NCBI RefSeq assembly: GCF_902499555.1
Contig: NZ_CABVMM010000009.1
Coordinates: forward strand, 29,178 to 93,177
Length of the DNA: 64,000 bases
From: Mesonia oceanica
GTDB taxonomy: Bacteria > Bacteroidota > Bacteroidia > Flavobacteriales > Flavobacteriaceae
Reading direction: 5' to 3'
The notes under the pieces were generated by a model. That model worked only from the letters and a program-made list of their open reading frames with translations, was not told the origin of the DNA and did not search any database. Of the stretch, positions 43,298-51,259 are shown piece by piece (position 1 is the first letter of the stretch; the number at the start of each line of letters is the position of its first letter). A program made the position numbers and the translations under genes.

Positions 43298-44070
43298 TTA
43301 TTCGATTTAAAACAAATCGGTAAAATTTCGCCTTTTGCTAATCGGTATTTATCAACTTCTGTTTTTGAGAGTTGATGGGTGTAATCCACTTCCTTTACAA
43401 TAAAACCTTTACTGCGAAGCTTTTCAAAATAATCTCTGCCATAGATTCTAACATGATCATATTGTCCAAAAATTCTTGCACGTTCTTTGCTGTCGGTAAT
43501 GCTATTATCTTCAAAGGTTTTTTCCCGATTTAAATCCTGTGGAATCTGTAAAATAGCCATTCCATTAGGCTTTAAAATGCGATAGAGCTCTTCCATGGCT
43601 TTATCATCATCAGGAATATGTTCTAACACATGATTACAAAAGATTACATCATAGCTGTTATCTTCAAAAGGTAAATTGCAGATATCTGCTTTTACATCTG
43701 CTAAAGGAGAATTTAAATCAGTAGTAGTGTAATCTAAATTCTTTAATTTTTTAAACCGTTTGTAAAAAGCTTGCTCAGGTGCAAAGTGAAGCATTTTGTG
43801 GGGTACGGTAAAAAAATCGGTTTCATTTTTTAAATAAAGCCATAAAAGTCTATGCCGCTCCAAAGAGAGGGTAGAAGGCGAAAGAACGTTTTCTCGCTGA
43901 TTTTCATATCCATAAGGAAGGAATTTTGAAAAACTTCTACCATCTATCGGATCGGTATATCTATTGCCTTTAAGGGCAATTGCTAAAAAAGGCTTTACTA
44001 AATAACTTAGCTTTATAAGTATAGGTCTAGGAACGGAATTTAATATACTTTTAAAAGCCTTTTTAAACAT
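43294..44070 (-). CDS. SAM-dependent methyltransferase (class I)
   Basis: 258 residues. N-terminal basic part with KGNRYTDPIDGRSFSKFLPYGY, then the SAM domain: LHFAPEQAFYKRF (about 97-109), ADICNLPFEDNSYDVIFCNHVLEHI (motifs II-IV, about 127-152) and ELYRILKPNGMAILQIP. Substrate is unreadable; the LHFAPE opening differs from the common D-x-G-x-G-x-G motif I and is a hallmark of a subgroup of methyltransferase-11 proteins in Bacteroidota. Last gene of the six-gene run that starts with gpmI; one base after the NUMOD4-like gene. Cytoplasmic. Confidence 0.82.
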   Translation of the reverse strand: MFKKAFKSILNSVPRPILIKLSYLVKPFLAIALKGNRYTDPIDGRSFSKFLPYGYENQRENVLSPSTLSLERHRLLWLYLKNETDFFTVPHKMLHFAPEQAFYKRFKKLKNLDYTTTDLNSPLADVKADICNLPFEDNSYDVIFCNHVLEHIPDDDKAMEELYRILKPNGMAILQIPQDLNREKTFEDNSITDSKERARIFGQYDHVRIYGRDYFEKLRSKGFIVKEVDYTHQLSKTEVDKYRLAKGEILPICFKSNN

Positions 44071-44071
44071 G

Positions 44072-44650
44072 TTATACTTTTATGTCTCCCCAGTTTTCAC
44101 CGGTTTTAATACGGTGTAACTGCATTTCTGAAACACCAAACTGTTTGGCTAACACTTTCAATCTTGTTCTTCTGTTGGGGTCCAGAAGTTTTCTTTTTAA
44201 GATGGTAGCTTCACCTAAAGTTAGTTTAGTGTAAGTTCTACGTTTACTTTGTCTTTTAGCAATTACTTTGGGGTTGTGATCTTGATGAGATTCCCACTCT
44301 TTGCGGTTTACCCAAGCAAGATTACTAAGGTTGTTATCCAATTTATCATAATTTTTATGGATAACAAACAGGCCATCTTCCGGCTTGTCTAAAAATGCAA
44401 TTGCTTGAATTTTGTGTACATAAAAGTTTTTACGTTTACCGTTTTTTAATTTTGTATTAAAAACCTTGTAACCGTTAATGGCACTTCCTTTAAGGACGAC
44501 ACCATTTTTGCTCTTCACAAAATTCATGATTCTGCCTTTACTGGAAATGGCTATTTCATAACCTTCTTCCCAGTCGTCTTCGTAATAATACCGCCACTCT
44601 TCAACTAAGTTGTTGTCGCGGTAAAAAGATTCAAGTTTGTCTAAATTCAT
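44072..44650 (-). CDS. NUMOD4/HNH endonuclease-like protein with C-terminal helix-turn-helix
   Basis: 192 residues from ATG 44650 (an earlier ATG at 44683 is possible; TTG at 44695 is unlikely). Layout: NUMOD4-like N-terminus (EEWRYYYEDDWEEGYEIAIS, about 16-36, then RIMNFVKSKNG), an HNH_3-like core with YVHKIQAIAFL, then VIHKNYDKLDNN and LSNLAWVN, and a basic helix-turn-helix C-terminus (KVLAKQFGVSEMQLHRIKTG). These are parts of intron-encoded homing endonucleases, but no intron or mobile context is present and the gene overlaps map by 20 bp. A domesticated nuclease or DNA-binding regulator is likely (inference). Confidence 0.75.
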   Translation of the reverse strand: MNLDKLESFYRDNNLVEEWRYYYEDDWEEGYEIAISSKGRIMNFVKSKNGVVLKGSAINGYKVFNTKLKNGKRKNFYVHKIQAIAFLDKPEDGLFVIHKNYDKLDNNLSNLAWVNRKEWESHQDHNPKVIAKRQSKRRTYTKLTLGEATILKRKLLDPNRRTRLKVLAKQFGVSEMQLHRIKTGENWGDIKV

Positions 44651-45437
44651 CTTCTTCTTCGCTTTTAATTCCCAATGATTCATAAATATAATCAAAGGTA
44701 GATAGTAATTGGGGGTTACCGTCTACCAGGGCCACATCATGTTCAAAATGTGCACTGGGCTTTCCGTCTGCAGTTAGGATAGTCCAGCCATCACGAAGTT
44801 GCTTGATGCGTTTCGTTCCTAGATTTATCATGGGTTCAATGGCTACTGCCATACCTTCAATAAATTTCTTACCTCGGCCTCTACGGCCATAGTTTGGCAT
44901 TTCTGGGTCTTCGTGCATTTTAGTACCTAGACCGTGACCTACCAATTCTCTTACTACTCCGTAACCGTGATCTTCAGCGTGCTTTTGTATAGCATAGCCT
45001 ACATCGCCAACACGGTTACCAAGTTTAAATTCTTTTATGCCAATATAAAGTGATTCTTTGGTCACTTTTAAAAGCTGTTTTATTTCTGGGGCGACTTCAC
45101 CTACTTCAAAAGTGTAGGCGTGATCACCATAAAAGCCATTTTTTACAGCTCCACAATCTACCGAAATGATATCGCCTTCCTCTAAGGGTTTATCATTAGG
45201 TATGCCGTGAACTACTTGAGCATTTGGACTTACGCATAAAGTATTAGGAAAATCATATAATCCTAAAAACCCGGGTATAGCATCTTGTGATCTTATGTAT
45301 TCTTCAGCTATTTTGTCTAACTGAAGAGTGGTAACTCCCGGTTTTATTTCTTTTGCTATAATCCCTAATGTTCTTGATACTATTTGGGCGCTTTCGCGCA
45401 TTAATTCTAATTCTTCTTTATTCTTGGTAATGATCAT
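44631..45437 (-). CDS. map: Type I methionine aminopeptidase
   Basis: 268 residues. Removes the initiator methionine from new proteins. Binuclear metal ligands visible: VSVDCGAVKNGFYGDHAYTFEVG with the Asp pair (about 94-116), GHGLGTKMHEDPEMPNY with His (about 168-184), AVAIEPMINLG with Glu and the C-terminal Glu in AHFEHDVAL. It overlaps the HAD gene by one base (TAATG) upstream and the NUMOD4-like gene by 20 bp downstream. Middle gene of the gpmI run. Cytoplasmic. Call secure. Confidence 0.94.
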   Translation of the reverse strand: MIITKNKEELELMRESAQIVSRTLGIIAKEIKPGVTTLQLDKIAEEYIRSQDAIPGFLGLYDFPNTLCVSPNAQVVHGIPNDKPLEEGDIISVDCGAVKNGFYGDHAYTFEVGEVAPEIKQLLKVTKESLYIGIKEFKLGNRVGDVGYAIQKHAEDHGYGVVRELVGHGLGTKMHEDPEMPNYGRRGRGKKFIEGMAVAIEPMINLGTKRIKQLRDGWTILTADGKPSAHFEHDVALVDGNPQLLSTFDYIYESLGIKSEEEDEFRQT

Positions 45438-45856
45438 TAACTACTTTTTTTAAGAAATGAGAACAATCCCTTATTCTTTTTTTGTTCCGGGATATTGGGT
45501 TTGGTATTGGTGAGTTCTTGGTAAATTTCTCCCCATCCATAAAAACCTCCTACATTTCTGTCATCTATAAAAATATCTGCATTAATCTTTCGACTGTATT
45601 TAGGGTCAAATTCTTCTTCAGGAAAACTTTGATTGACCGCATAAAATTTGATTCCTCTTTCTCTGCAGAAATCTACAGCAGCGTCTAATCTCTCGCCATG
45701 TCTGTATGTCCACAATATTAATCGATGACCTTCATTTTCTAATTTTTTAAGCGTTTCAAATGCAAAGATTTTAGGTTCTCCTATACTAGGATATGCGTCT
45801 TCTACAATCGTGCCGTCAAAATCTACTGCTATGGTTAAAGACTTATTACTTATCAT
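45437..45856 (-). CDS. HAD-like hydrolase of the BT0820 group
   Basis: 139 residues. VDFDGTIVED (about 11-20) is the HAD motif I with nucleophile Asp and acid Asp; LILWTYRHGERL is motif II-like and ADIFIDDRNVGG (about 113-124) is motif IV. No large cap domain, so it is a small cap-less phosphatase-like member of the group first seen as Bacteroides BT0820. Substrate unknown. Sits between the thioredoxin-like gene (11 bp gap) and map (1 bp overlap). Cytoplasmic. Confidence 0.82.
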   Translation of the reverse strand: MISNKSLTIAVDFDGTIVEDAYPSIGEPKIFAFETLKKLENEGHRLILWTYRHGERLDAAVDFCRERGIKFYAVNQSFPEEEFDPKYSRKINADIFIDDRNVGGFYGWGEIYQELTNTKPNIPEQKKNKGLFSFLKKSS

Positions 45857-45867
45857 TCAACTTTATT

Positions 45868-46407
45868 TTATTCTGCGTAAACGTTTTTGTAAGGTTGTTC
45901 GGTAACAATCTTTAAAATATCTTTTTCTAAAGTTTTCTGAGGAAATTCAACAAATCTATTTACTTCTTTCCCATTTTTGTCGAAAAAAATAATTGTTGGT
46001 ACACGTTGAATATCTAATCCTTCTTCATAATCATTCTCTGTAGATTTAGATCGATCCATCGAGTAAATCTCCAGATTTTTTTCTTTAAAGTTTACATCAT
46101 CTAAAAGCTTTAAAAGTTTAGGTACTTCTCTTCTGCTATCGGGACACCATGTTCCCATAAAAACCTTTATATGGTATTTTTTGATAGGCTTTTTTATTTC
46201 TTTTAAAACCTTTTTCTTTGGTTTGTAAGCATCATAAGCTTTTATGAACCAATCTGCAGTAGAACCTGTTCTAAAGTCTTCTTGAGTGATAAGACCTGTA
46301 TGGTTTTTATCTGCAGTAGGATTCTTTTCTTGTGCAAGAGTATATAAATTTACTAAAAAAAATAGTAAAAAACTAAACTTTATTGATTTTAGGTTATTGA
46401 TTTTCAT
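45868..46407 (-). CDS. Secreted thioredoxin-fold protein with single active cysteine
   Basis: 179 residues. Signal peptide of about 25 residues ending LYTLAQ, then a thioredoxin fold: VFMGTWCPDSRREVP (active site about 82-96) and the cis-proline VPTIIFFDKNG (about 136-146). The active site is C88-P-D-S91, so the second cysteine of CxxC is a serine; a dithiol mechanism is excluded. Likely a periplasmic monothiol or scaffolding protein (inference). It overlaps gpmI by one base and precedes the HAD gene. ATG start. Confidence 0.8.
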   Translation of the reverse strand: MKINNLKSIKFSFLLFFLVNLYTLAQEKNPTADKNHTGLITQEDFRTGSTADWFIKAYDAYKPKKKVLKEIKKPIKKYHIKVFMGTWCPDSRREVPKLLKLLDDVNFKEKNLEIYSMDRSKSTENDYEEGLDIQRVPTIIFFDKNGKEVNRFVEFPQKTLEKDILKIVTEQPYKNVYAE

Positions 46408-47924
46408 TATTTTATAATAGATTTTTGTGTCATTAATTCAGGTTGGTCAATTTCCATTAGTTCAAGGATAGTTGGGGCAACGTCTCCTAAGATACCATCA
46501 TTAATTTCCTTTTTATCTTTACTTACCAAAATAACCGGAACAGGATTAGTGGTATGAGCGGTATTGGCACTTCCGTCTTCATTAACCATTTTTTCACTAT
46601 TTCCGTGATCTGCAAGAATAATCATATTATAATTTTCTTTAGCAGCTTCATAAACCTTGCCTAAACATTCGTCTACGGTTTCACATGCTTTTACAGCTGC
46701 ATCAAAATCTCCTGTATGGCCTACCATATCTGGATTGGCAAAATTGATACAGAAAAAATCTATAGAGGCTTTTTTGATTTCTTTTTCTAGCTTATCAGTA
46801 AGCTCATAAGCACTCATTTCCGGTTGTAAATCGTAAGTAGCAACCTTCGGTGAGTTTACTAATATACGATCTTCTCCTTTGAATGGTTTTTCTCTTCCTC
46901 CAGAAAAGAAAAAAGTAACGTGTGGGTATTTTTCCGTTTCGGCAGCTCTTAGCTGGGTTTTACCCGCATATTCTAAAGCTTCTCCTAAGGTAGCTTTGAT
47001 GTTGTCTTTTTTGTAAACTACATTTATATTTTGAAATGACTCATCATAAGTAGTCATAGTTACGAAATACAATTTCAATTTATGCATATCGTAATCGGTA
47101 AAATCTTCTTGAGATAATGCCTGTGTAAGTTGTCTTCCTCTGTCGGTTCTGAAATTAAAGAAAATAACTACATCTCCTTTTTGAAGTTTAGTTACAGGTT
47201 TATCATTTTCAGTAATTACAATAGGTTTGATGAATTCATCAGTCACCTCGTTGTCATAACTATTTTGGATAGCTTCTAAAGGATTATCAGTGCTTACTTC
47301 CCCTTCGCCTTTAACAATTAAATCATAAGCTTTTTTGGTTCTTTCCCAACGTTTATCACGATCCATAGCATAATACCTGCCTATTATTGAAGCTAGTTTT
47401 GCATCGTTTTCTTTTAACGTAGGTAGCAAGTCTTCAATAAATCCTTTTCCAGATTTTGGATCTACATCACGACCGTCTGTAAACGCATGAACGTATTTGT
47501 TTTTTACTCCCGAGTCGTGGGCCGCACTTACTAAACCTTTTAGGTGTTTAATGTGAGAATGCACCCCACCATCACTTAATAATCCTAAAAAGTGAACCGC
47601 TTTGTCATTAGTTTTGGCATAATCAAAAGCTTCTTTTAAAACAGCCTCATCCTTCAACGTGTCATTATCTACTGCCATATTAATTTTGGCTAGATCTTGA
47701 TAAACAACCCTACCAGCTCCTAAATTCATATGGCCAACTTCGCTATTTCCCATTTGACCTTCAGGTAACCCCACGTTCATACCGTCGGTACGAAGCTGGG
47801 CATGAGGGTATTCTTTGTAAAGCTTGTCGAAATTTGGAGTGTTTGCTTTTTCTATCGCAGATGCATCAGGGTTTTGAGTAAGCCCCCATCCGTCTAAAAT
47901 CAATAAAATTGTTTTTTTTGACAT
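46407..47924 (-). CDS. gpmI: 2,3-bisphosphoglycerate-independent phosphoglycerate mutase
   Basis: 505 residues from ATG 47924; the TTG one codon earlier is rejected. Two-manganese alkaline-phosphatase-fold enzyme that interconverts 3- and 2-phosphoglycerate. Features: LLILDGWGL at the N-terminus, QMGNSEVGHMNLGAGRVVYQDL with catalytic Ser (about 58-79), FTDGRDVDP (about 148-156), FNFRTDRGRQLTQAL and the metal sites NFANPDMVGHTGDF (about 398-411) and ADHGNSEKM. Head of a six-gene run gpmI-thioredoxin-HAD-map-NUMOD4-methyltransferase with 1-20 bp overlaps. Call secure. Confidence 0.95.
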   Translation of the reverse strand: MSKKTILLILDGWGLTQNPDASAIEKANTPNFDKLYKEYPHAQLRTDGMNVGLPEGQMGNSEVGHMNLGAGRVVYQDLAKINMAVDNDTLKDEAVLKEAFDYAKTNDKAVHFLGLLSDGGVHSHIKHLKGLVSAAHDSGVKNKYVHAFTDGRDVDPKSGKGFIEDLLPTLKENDAKLASIIGRYYAMDRDKRWERTKKAYDLIVKGEGEVSTDNPLEAIQNSYDNEVTDEFIKPIVITENDKPVTKLQKGDVVIFFNFRTDRGRQLTQALSQEDFTDYDMHKLKLYFVTMTTYDESFQNINVVYKKDNIKATLGEALEYAGKTQLRAAETEKYPHVTFFFSGGREKPFKGEDRILVNSPKVATYDLQPEMSAYELTDKLEKEIKKASIDFFCINFANPDMVGHTGDFDAAVKACETVDECLGKVYEAAKENYNMIILADHGNSEKMVNEDGSANTAHTTNPVPVILVSKDKKEINDGILGDVAPTILELMEIDQPELMTQKSIIK

Positions 47925-48010
47925 CAAGTAAAGTTTGGGGTAAAGGTAAAAACTTAAAAAACGCTAATTTATAATATTTTCCTAAAATTATCCGCCATAC
48001 AACGTTTATT

Positions 48011-48751
48011 TTAGCTTAAAAGAGAGTGGTTAATATCTAAAACGTTTTCGTTTACGTAATTCTTGATAAAAGTATCTGAAAAGTTTTGATTGCCGCGAAT
48101 TTCAGAATCTTCTTTGAGTACTTTATCGATGTCTAATTTCCTGTATTTTTTAAGGTATGGAATGGAAAGTGGCGAATACGAAAAATGCCAAGGTTCGTGT
48201 TTAAAACCTTTCCTGCTTTTATCGTTTGTGTAAACCAGGTAAAAATCGAATTTTTTTGAATTTTTATCCATCCATTCACGAAGTGGAGTGTAAACACCCT
48301 TATTGTAATAATTTTTAGGCTGAAGTAAGGAAGAAGGCGCTTTAGGGTTAGCATCAATAATATCGATATCGGTTCCCCAATGATGCCTAGAGGTTCCCGG
48401 AATGGTAGAATATTCTACAATTTTCTCAATGGCTTCTACAGGTGATAAACCTTGTTGTGTAAAGCGTTTAAATTTATTGTTCCAAATGTTTTTTTGATGA
48501 TCGAAACTTCGGTAACTGGAAACTATTTGAATAGCAATCCCATCGGTTTGTGCCGCTTTTTGCATTTTTAAGAAGGCTCTGTATGCTTCTTTTCTTATCT
48601 GATAACCGGAACCATATAAGCTAGGCGAACCTTTGCCCAATAATTCTTCCGTAGAAATTTCTGCAGAGTTCAAAAATGAAAATGAATTGAATGGAAGTAA
48701 ACCAGCTGCTGAAGAAAGTAAAGATAAATGGAGAAAGTTTCGTCTATTCAT
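48011..48751 (-). CDS. M15 family D-Ala-D-Ala carboxypeptidase with twin-arginine leader
   Basis: 246 residues. N-terminus MNRRNFLHLSLLSSAAGLLP fits a Tat signal (RRxFL then hydrophobic core). The M15B/VanY zinc site is complete: SRHHWGTDID (H123, D130) and HEPWHF (E186, H189). It should cleave D-Ala-D-Ala bonds in peptidoglycan in the periplasm. Last gene of clpP-GNAT-GNAT-M15; overlaps the GNAT gene by 8 bp. Exact peptide substrate unknown. ATG start. A tatA gene is present at 57.3 kb. Confidence 0.87.
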   Translation of the reverse strand: MNRRNFLHLSLLSSAAGLLPFNSFSFLNSAEISTEELLGKGSPSLYGSGYQIRKEAYRAFLKMQKAAQTDGIAIQIVSSYRSFDHQKNIWNNKFKRFTQQGLSPVEAIEKIVEYSTIPGTSRHHWGTDIDIIDANPKAPSSLLQPKNYYNKGVYTPLREWMDKNSKKFDFYLVYTNDKSRKGFKHEPWHFSYSPLSIPYLKKYRKLDIDKVLKEDSEIRGNQNFSDTFIKNYVNENVLDINHSLLS

Positions 48752-49187
48752 AATTTTTAAACATCAAAAAATGTGGGCCTACCGTGGGAATCTCAAATTC
48801 CTTTCCAAAAACTTCAAAATTATTTTTTTGATAGAATTTCACAGCACTTTTTCTGGCATAAAACCATAAAATAGCGGGTGGATTTTGATGGATTAAATCT
48901 TCGGCATATACTAATAAATGTTTACCTAAGCCTTTTCCCTGAGCTTCCGGAATAACAGCCATTCCTCTTAAGCGGAACTGGTTATTACTTTTTAATTTTT
49001 CGCTTTTATCTTTTAGAATAGTGGCTATAGCTTGAATCTCTTCATCTATGTACAAAGCAAGATGAATGGTTTCTTCAGCATGATCTCCTTCAAAAAAACA
49101 TTCTTCCCGCGGTTTGCCGTTTCTTAAAACAGCTTGCCTAACGGGAAGAATAGTTTCAACGTTGACTTCTTTAATATGTATTTTCAA
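48744..49187 (-). CDS. GNAT family N-acetyltransferase
   Basis: 147 residues starting at TTG (49187): no ATG lies in frame near the conserved start. GNAT fold: VRQAVLRNGKP (about 17-27), FRLRGMAVIPEAQGKGLGKHLL (acetyl-CoA loop Q-G-K-G-L-G, about 71-92) and FYQKNNFEVFGKEF near the end. Acceptor unknown. Five bases before it lies the smaller GNAT-like gene and it overlaps the M15 gene by 8 bp. Cytoplasmic. Confidence 0.82.
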   Translation of the reverse strand: MKIHIKEVNVETILPVRQAVLRNGKPREECFFEGDHAEETIHLALYIDEEIQAIATILKDKSEKLKSNNQFRLRGMAVIPEAQGKGLGKHLLVYAEDLIHQNPPAILWFYARKSAVKFYQKNNFEVFGKEFEIPTVGPHFLMFKNYE

Positions 49188-49191
49188 TGAA

Positions 49192-49476
49192 TTATACTTT
49201 TACGTCTTGGTAATCTTCGTTTTCGTCAAATTTCACTTCGGCAAAAGGACAAAGTGGGTCTATCTTAAAATCTTTTTCCCGAGCGTAATTTACGGTGTGA
49301 TCTAGTAATTTACTCGCCAAACCATTTCCTTCTAAGGATTTTCTGGTTTGGGTATGGTCGATCACCAGTACCTTTTCTTTTTTTACATAAGTAAGTTCAC
49401 AAACAATACCTTCATCGTCTTGCATGTAAAACATCCCGTTGGTGAGATTTTCTTTATGTAAGATTTCGTGGTTCAT
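49192..49476 (-). CDS. Small GNAT-like acetyltransferase (NATD1/YjdJ type)
   Basis: 94 residues, a minimal GNAT of the NATD1 group: VIDHTQTRKSLEGNGLASKL (acetyl-CoA loop, about 34-53), then VNYAREKDFKIDPLCPFA with the C-P-F-A signature (about 60-77). Substrate unknown. Its stop is 4 bp from the next GNAT gene; its ATG is 6 bp downstream of clpP. The gene is probably in the clpP operon. Confidence 0.82.
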   Translation of the reverse strand: MNHEILHKENLTNGMFYMQDDEGIVCELTYVKKEKVLVIDHTQTRKSLEGNGLASKLLDHTVNYAREKDFKIDPLCPFAEVKFDENEDYQDVKV

Positions 49477-49482
49477 GATTTT

Positions 49483-50034
49483 TTATTTTGAATATTGTTT
49501 GTCTACAATTCCGTAGTCAAGAGATTCTTCAGCGTTCATCCAATAATCCCTGTTGAAGTCTTTCATCACTTTTTCAAAATCCTGTCCGCAATTATCGGCT
49601 AATATCTGTGCACTTAACTCTTTGGTTTTTAAAATCTCTTGTGCCTGAATTTCAATATTTGAAGCTTGACCTCTGGCTCCACCGCTGGGTTGATGAATCA
49701 TTACTTTGGCATGTGGCATAATTAAACGTTTGCCTTTGGTTCCTGCTGAAAGTAAAATAGAACCCATTGAAGCGGCTAATCCGGTACAAATGGTAGAAAC
49801 ATCGCACGAAAGCGATAGCATAGTATCATAAATAGAAAATCCTGAAGTAACATAGCCTCCCGGGCTATTAATGAAAAACTGGATATCTTCTTTACCTAGC
49901 GAATCTAGGTACATTAATCGCTCAACAATATGTTTAGCAGATTTATCGTCTACTTGTCCCCAAAGAAATACTTTACGGTCCTCTAAAAATTTATGGTCAA
50001 TCAGGTCTTGAGACTTTCCTGGCTTGTTGCTCAT
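49483..50034 (-). CDS. clpP: ClpP-type ATP-dependent protease proteolytic subunit
   Basis: 183 residues. The catalytic triad is S89 (LAASMGS), H114 (VMIHQPSGG) and D163 (NRDYWM). Other ClpP landmarks: FFINSPGGYVTSGFSIYDTM (about 53-72) and an ending ESLDYGIVDK. It degrades proteins handed over by ClpA/C/X chaperones in the cytoplasm. No clpX or other Clp ATPase adjoins it, unlike the usual clpPX pair; genomes of this group often carry a second clpP elsewhere. Heads clpP-GNAT-GNAT-M15. No TAnnTTTG box seen upstream. ATG start. Call good. Confidence 0.9.
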   Translation of the reverse strand: MSNKPGKSQDLIDHKFLEDRKVFLWGQVDDKSAKHIVERLMYLDSLGKEDIQFFINSPGGYVTSGFSIYDTMLSLSCDVSTICTGLAASMGSILLSAGTKGKRLIMPHAKVMIHQPSGGARGQASNIEIQAQEILKTKELSAQILADNCGQDFEKVMKDFNRDYWMNAEESLDYGIVDKQYSK

Positions 50035-50106
50035 GGTTACAATTTTTTATTTGTTTAAAAATAGAATTATTTTCATAAAAGTCACCTCAAATTTTTTGAA
50101 ATTTTA

Positions 50107-50139
50107 TTTGGTGAAAATATAAAGCTTTTGATATATTTG
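50107..50139 (+). promoter_or_regulatory. Promoter of the tRNA-Gly gene
   Basis: TTTG at 50107-50110 and TATATTTG at 50132-50139, 21 bp apart, fit the full Bacteroidota consensus (TTTG, 17-23 bp, TAnnTTTG). The expected start is about 50144-50146, 3-5 nt before the tRNA. This is the clearest complete promoter in the window. Confidence 0.72.
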
Positions 50140-50148
50140 CCATCGATT

Positions 50149-50221
50149 GCGGGAGTAGCTCAGTTGGTAGAGCGTCAGCCTTCCAAGCTGAATGTCGCCA
50201 GTTCGAACCTGGTCTCCCGCT
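50149..50221 (+). tRNA. tRNA-Gly (anticodon UCC)
   Basis: 73 nt. Acceptor stem GCGGGAG (50149-50155) pairs with CTCCCGC (50214-50220), discriminator T at 50221, no encoded CCA. D arm with GCTCAGTTGGTAGAGC, anticodon stem TCAGC/GCTGA enclosing the loop CTTCCAA, so the anticodon is TCC reading glycine GGA codons, and the T loop GTTCGAACC. Own promoter and terminator on either side. Single tRNA, not a cluster. Confidence 0.97.
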
Positions 50222-50226
50222 CTAGA

Positions 50227-50260
50227 AATCCTATCGATATTTATTGATAGGATTTTTTTG
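50227..50260 (+). terminator. Intrinsic terminator of tRNA-Gly
   Basis: AATCCTATC (50227-50235) pairs with GATAGGATT (50246-50254), loop of 10 nt, followed by TTTTT. It lies 5 bp after the tRNA. The remaining bases to 50344 (glsA stop at 50345) hold nothing recognisable. Confidence 0.85.
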
Positions 50261-50344
50261 TTTTTAACAGGTTGTTGTTGAGTGAGTTGTTAATTGAAGG
50301 TTTATGCTGAACGAGATACAAGTAAATCAGTTTTTTTGAAATTT

Positions 50345-51259
50345 TTAAAAAATTGATAAACCGGTTAAGGAAGTAAGTTCTTCTAAAGCTTTCATTCCTT
50401 TTTCTGAATTTCCTTTTTCATTTAACAAAGGGCTCCAAACCGCTACGGAATATTCTCCCGGATGTATGGCGACAATTCCACCGCCAACACCACTTTTTCC
50501 GGGTAAACCGACCCGAAAACTAAATTCACCGGCTTCGTCATAAAAACCACAAGTCTGCATAATGGCATTGATTCGTTTGGCACTATTCGCGCCAATAACT
50601 TTCTTGTTGGTGTTCAGTGTTTTTCCTTCGTTGGCAAAAATAATAAAGGCTTTGGCCAATTGTCGGCAAGACATAGCAATGGAGCATTGGTGAAAATAAA
50701 AGTCTAAAATATCATCTGCATCATTCTCAATATTCCCCAAGGCTTTCATATAATTGACGAGTGCTATATTGCGATACCCATGTTCATTTTCAGAAGCAGC
50801 CACTTTTTTATCATATTCAATACTGGGGTCATCACTAATTTCCCTTACAAACTCGAGAAGCTGTTCTTTGGGGTTATCCAATTCAGAAATTAAAATATCA
50901 GCGATCACTAAAGAACCGGCATTGATAAATGGGTTTCTGGGGATTCCCTTTTCTTTTTCCAATTGTAGCAAAGAATTAAACGGATCTCCGGACGGCTCGA
51001 CATCTACCCGTTTCCAGATTTTCTTACCGCCGTGCTTTTTAGCTAAGGCCAAGGTGAAGACCTTGGAAATACTCTGAATAGAAAAGCGCTCATCGTGATC
51101 TCCAAAACAAAAATCATCACCATTAAGGCAATACAAATGCATTCCAAATTTGTTAGCAGGTATTTTTGCCAGTTCAGGAATGTAATCAGGAACCTTTCCG
51201 CCAGGATCAAAATGCTCCAGTTCTTTTTCAATTACATTTAAAATAGCTTGGTAATCCAT
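50345..51259 (-). CDS. glsA: Glutaminase A
   Basis: 304 residues, full length. Hydrolyses glutamine to glutamate and ammonia. It belongs to the serine-dependent beta-lactamase-like fold: catalytic S-x-x-K in RFSIQSISKVF (about 58-68), Tyr/Asn sites in NPFINAGSLVIADIL (about 108-122) and the closing VGLPGKSGVGGGI (about 250-262) with KSG. Overlaps pepE by one base (TAATG at 51257-51261), so pepE-glsA form a coupled pair. Cytoplasmic. ATG start. Call secure. Confidence 0.94.
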   Translation of the reverse strand: MDYQAILNVIEKELEHFDPGGKVPDYIPELAKIPANKFGMHLYCLNGDDFCFGDHDERFSIQSISKVFTLALAKKHGGKKIWKRVDVEPSGDPFNSLLQLEKEKGIPRNPFINAGSLVIADILISELDNPKEQLLEFVREISDDPSIEYDKKVAASENEHGYRNIALVNYMKALGNIENDADDILDFYFHQCSIAMSCRQLAKAFIIFANEGKTLNTNKKVIGANSAKRINAIMQTCGFYDEAGEFSFRVGLPGKSGVGGGIVAIHPGEYSVAVWSPLLNEKGNSEKGMKALEELTSLTGLSIF

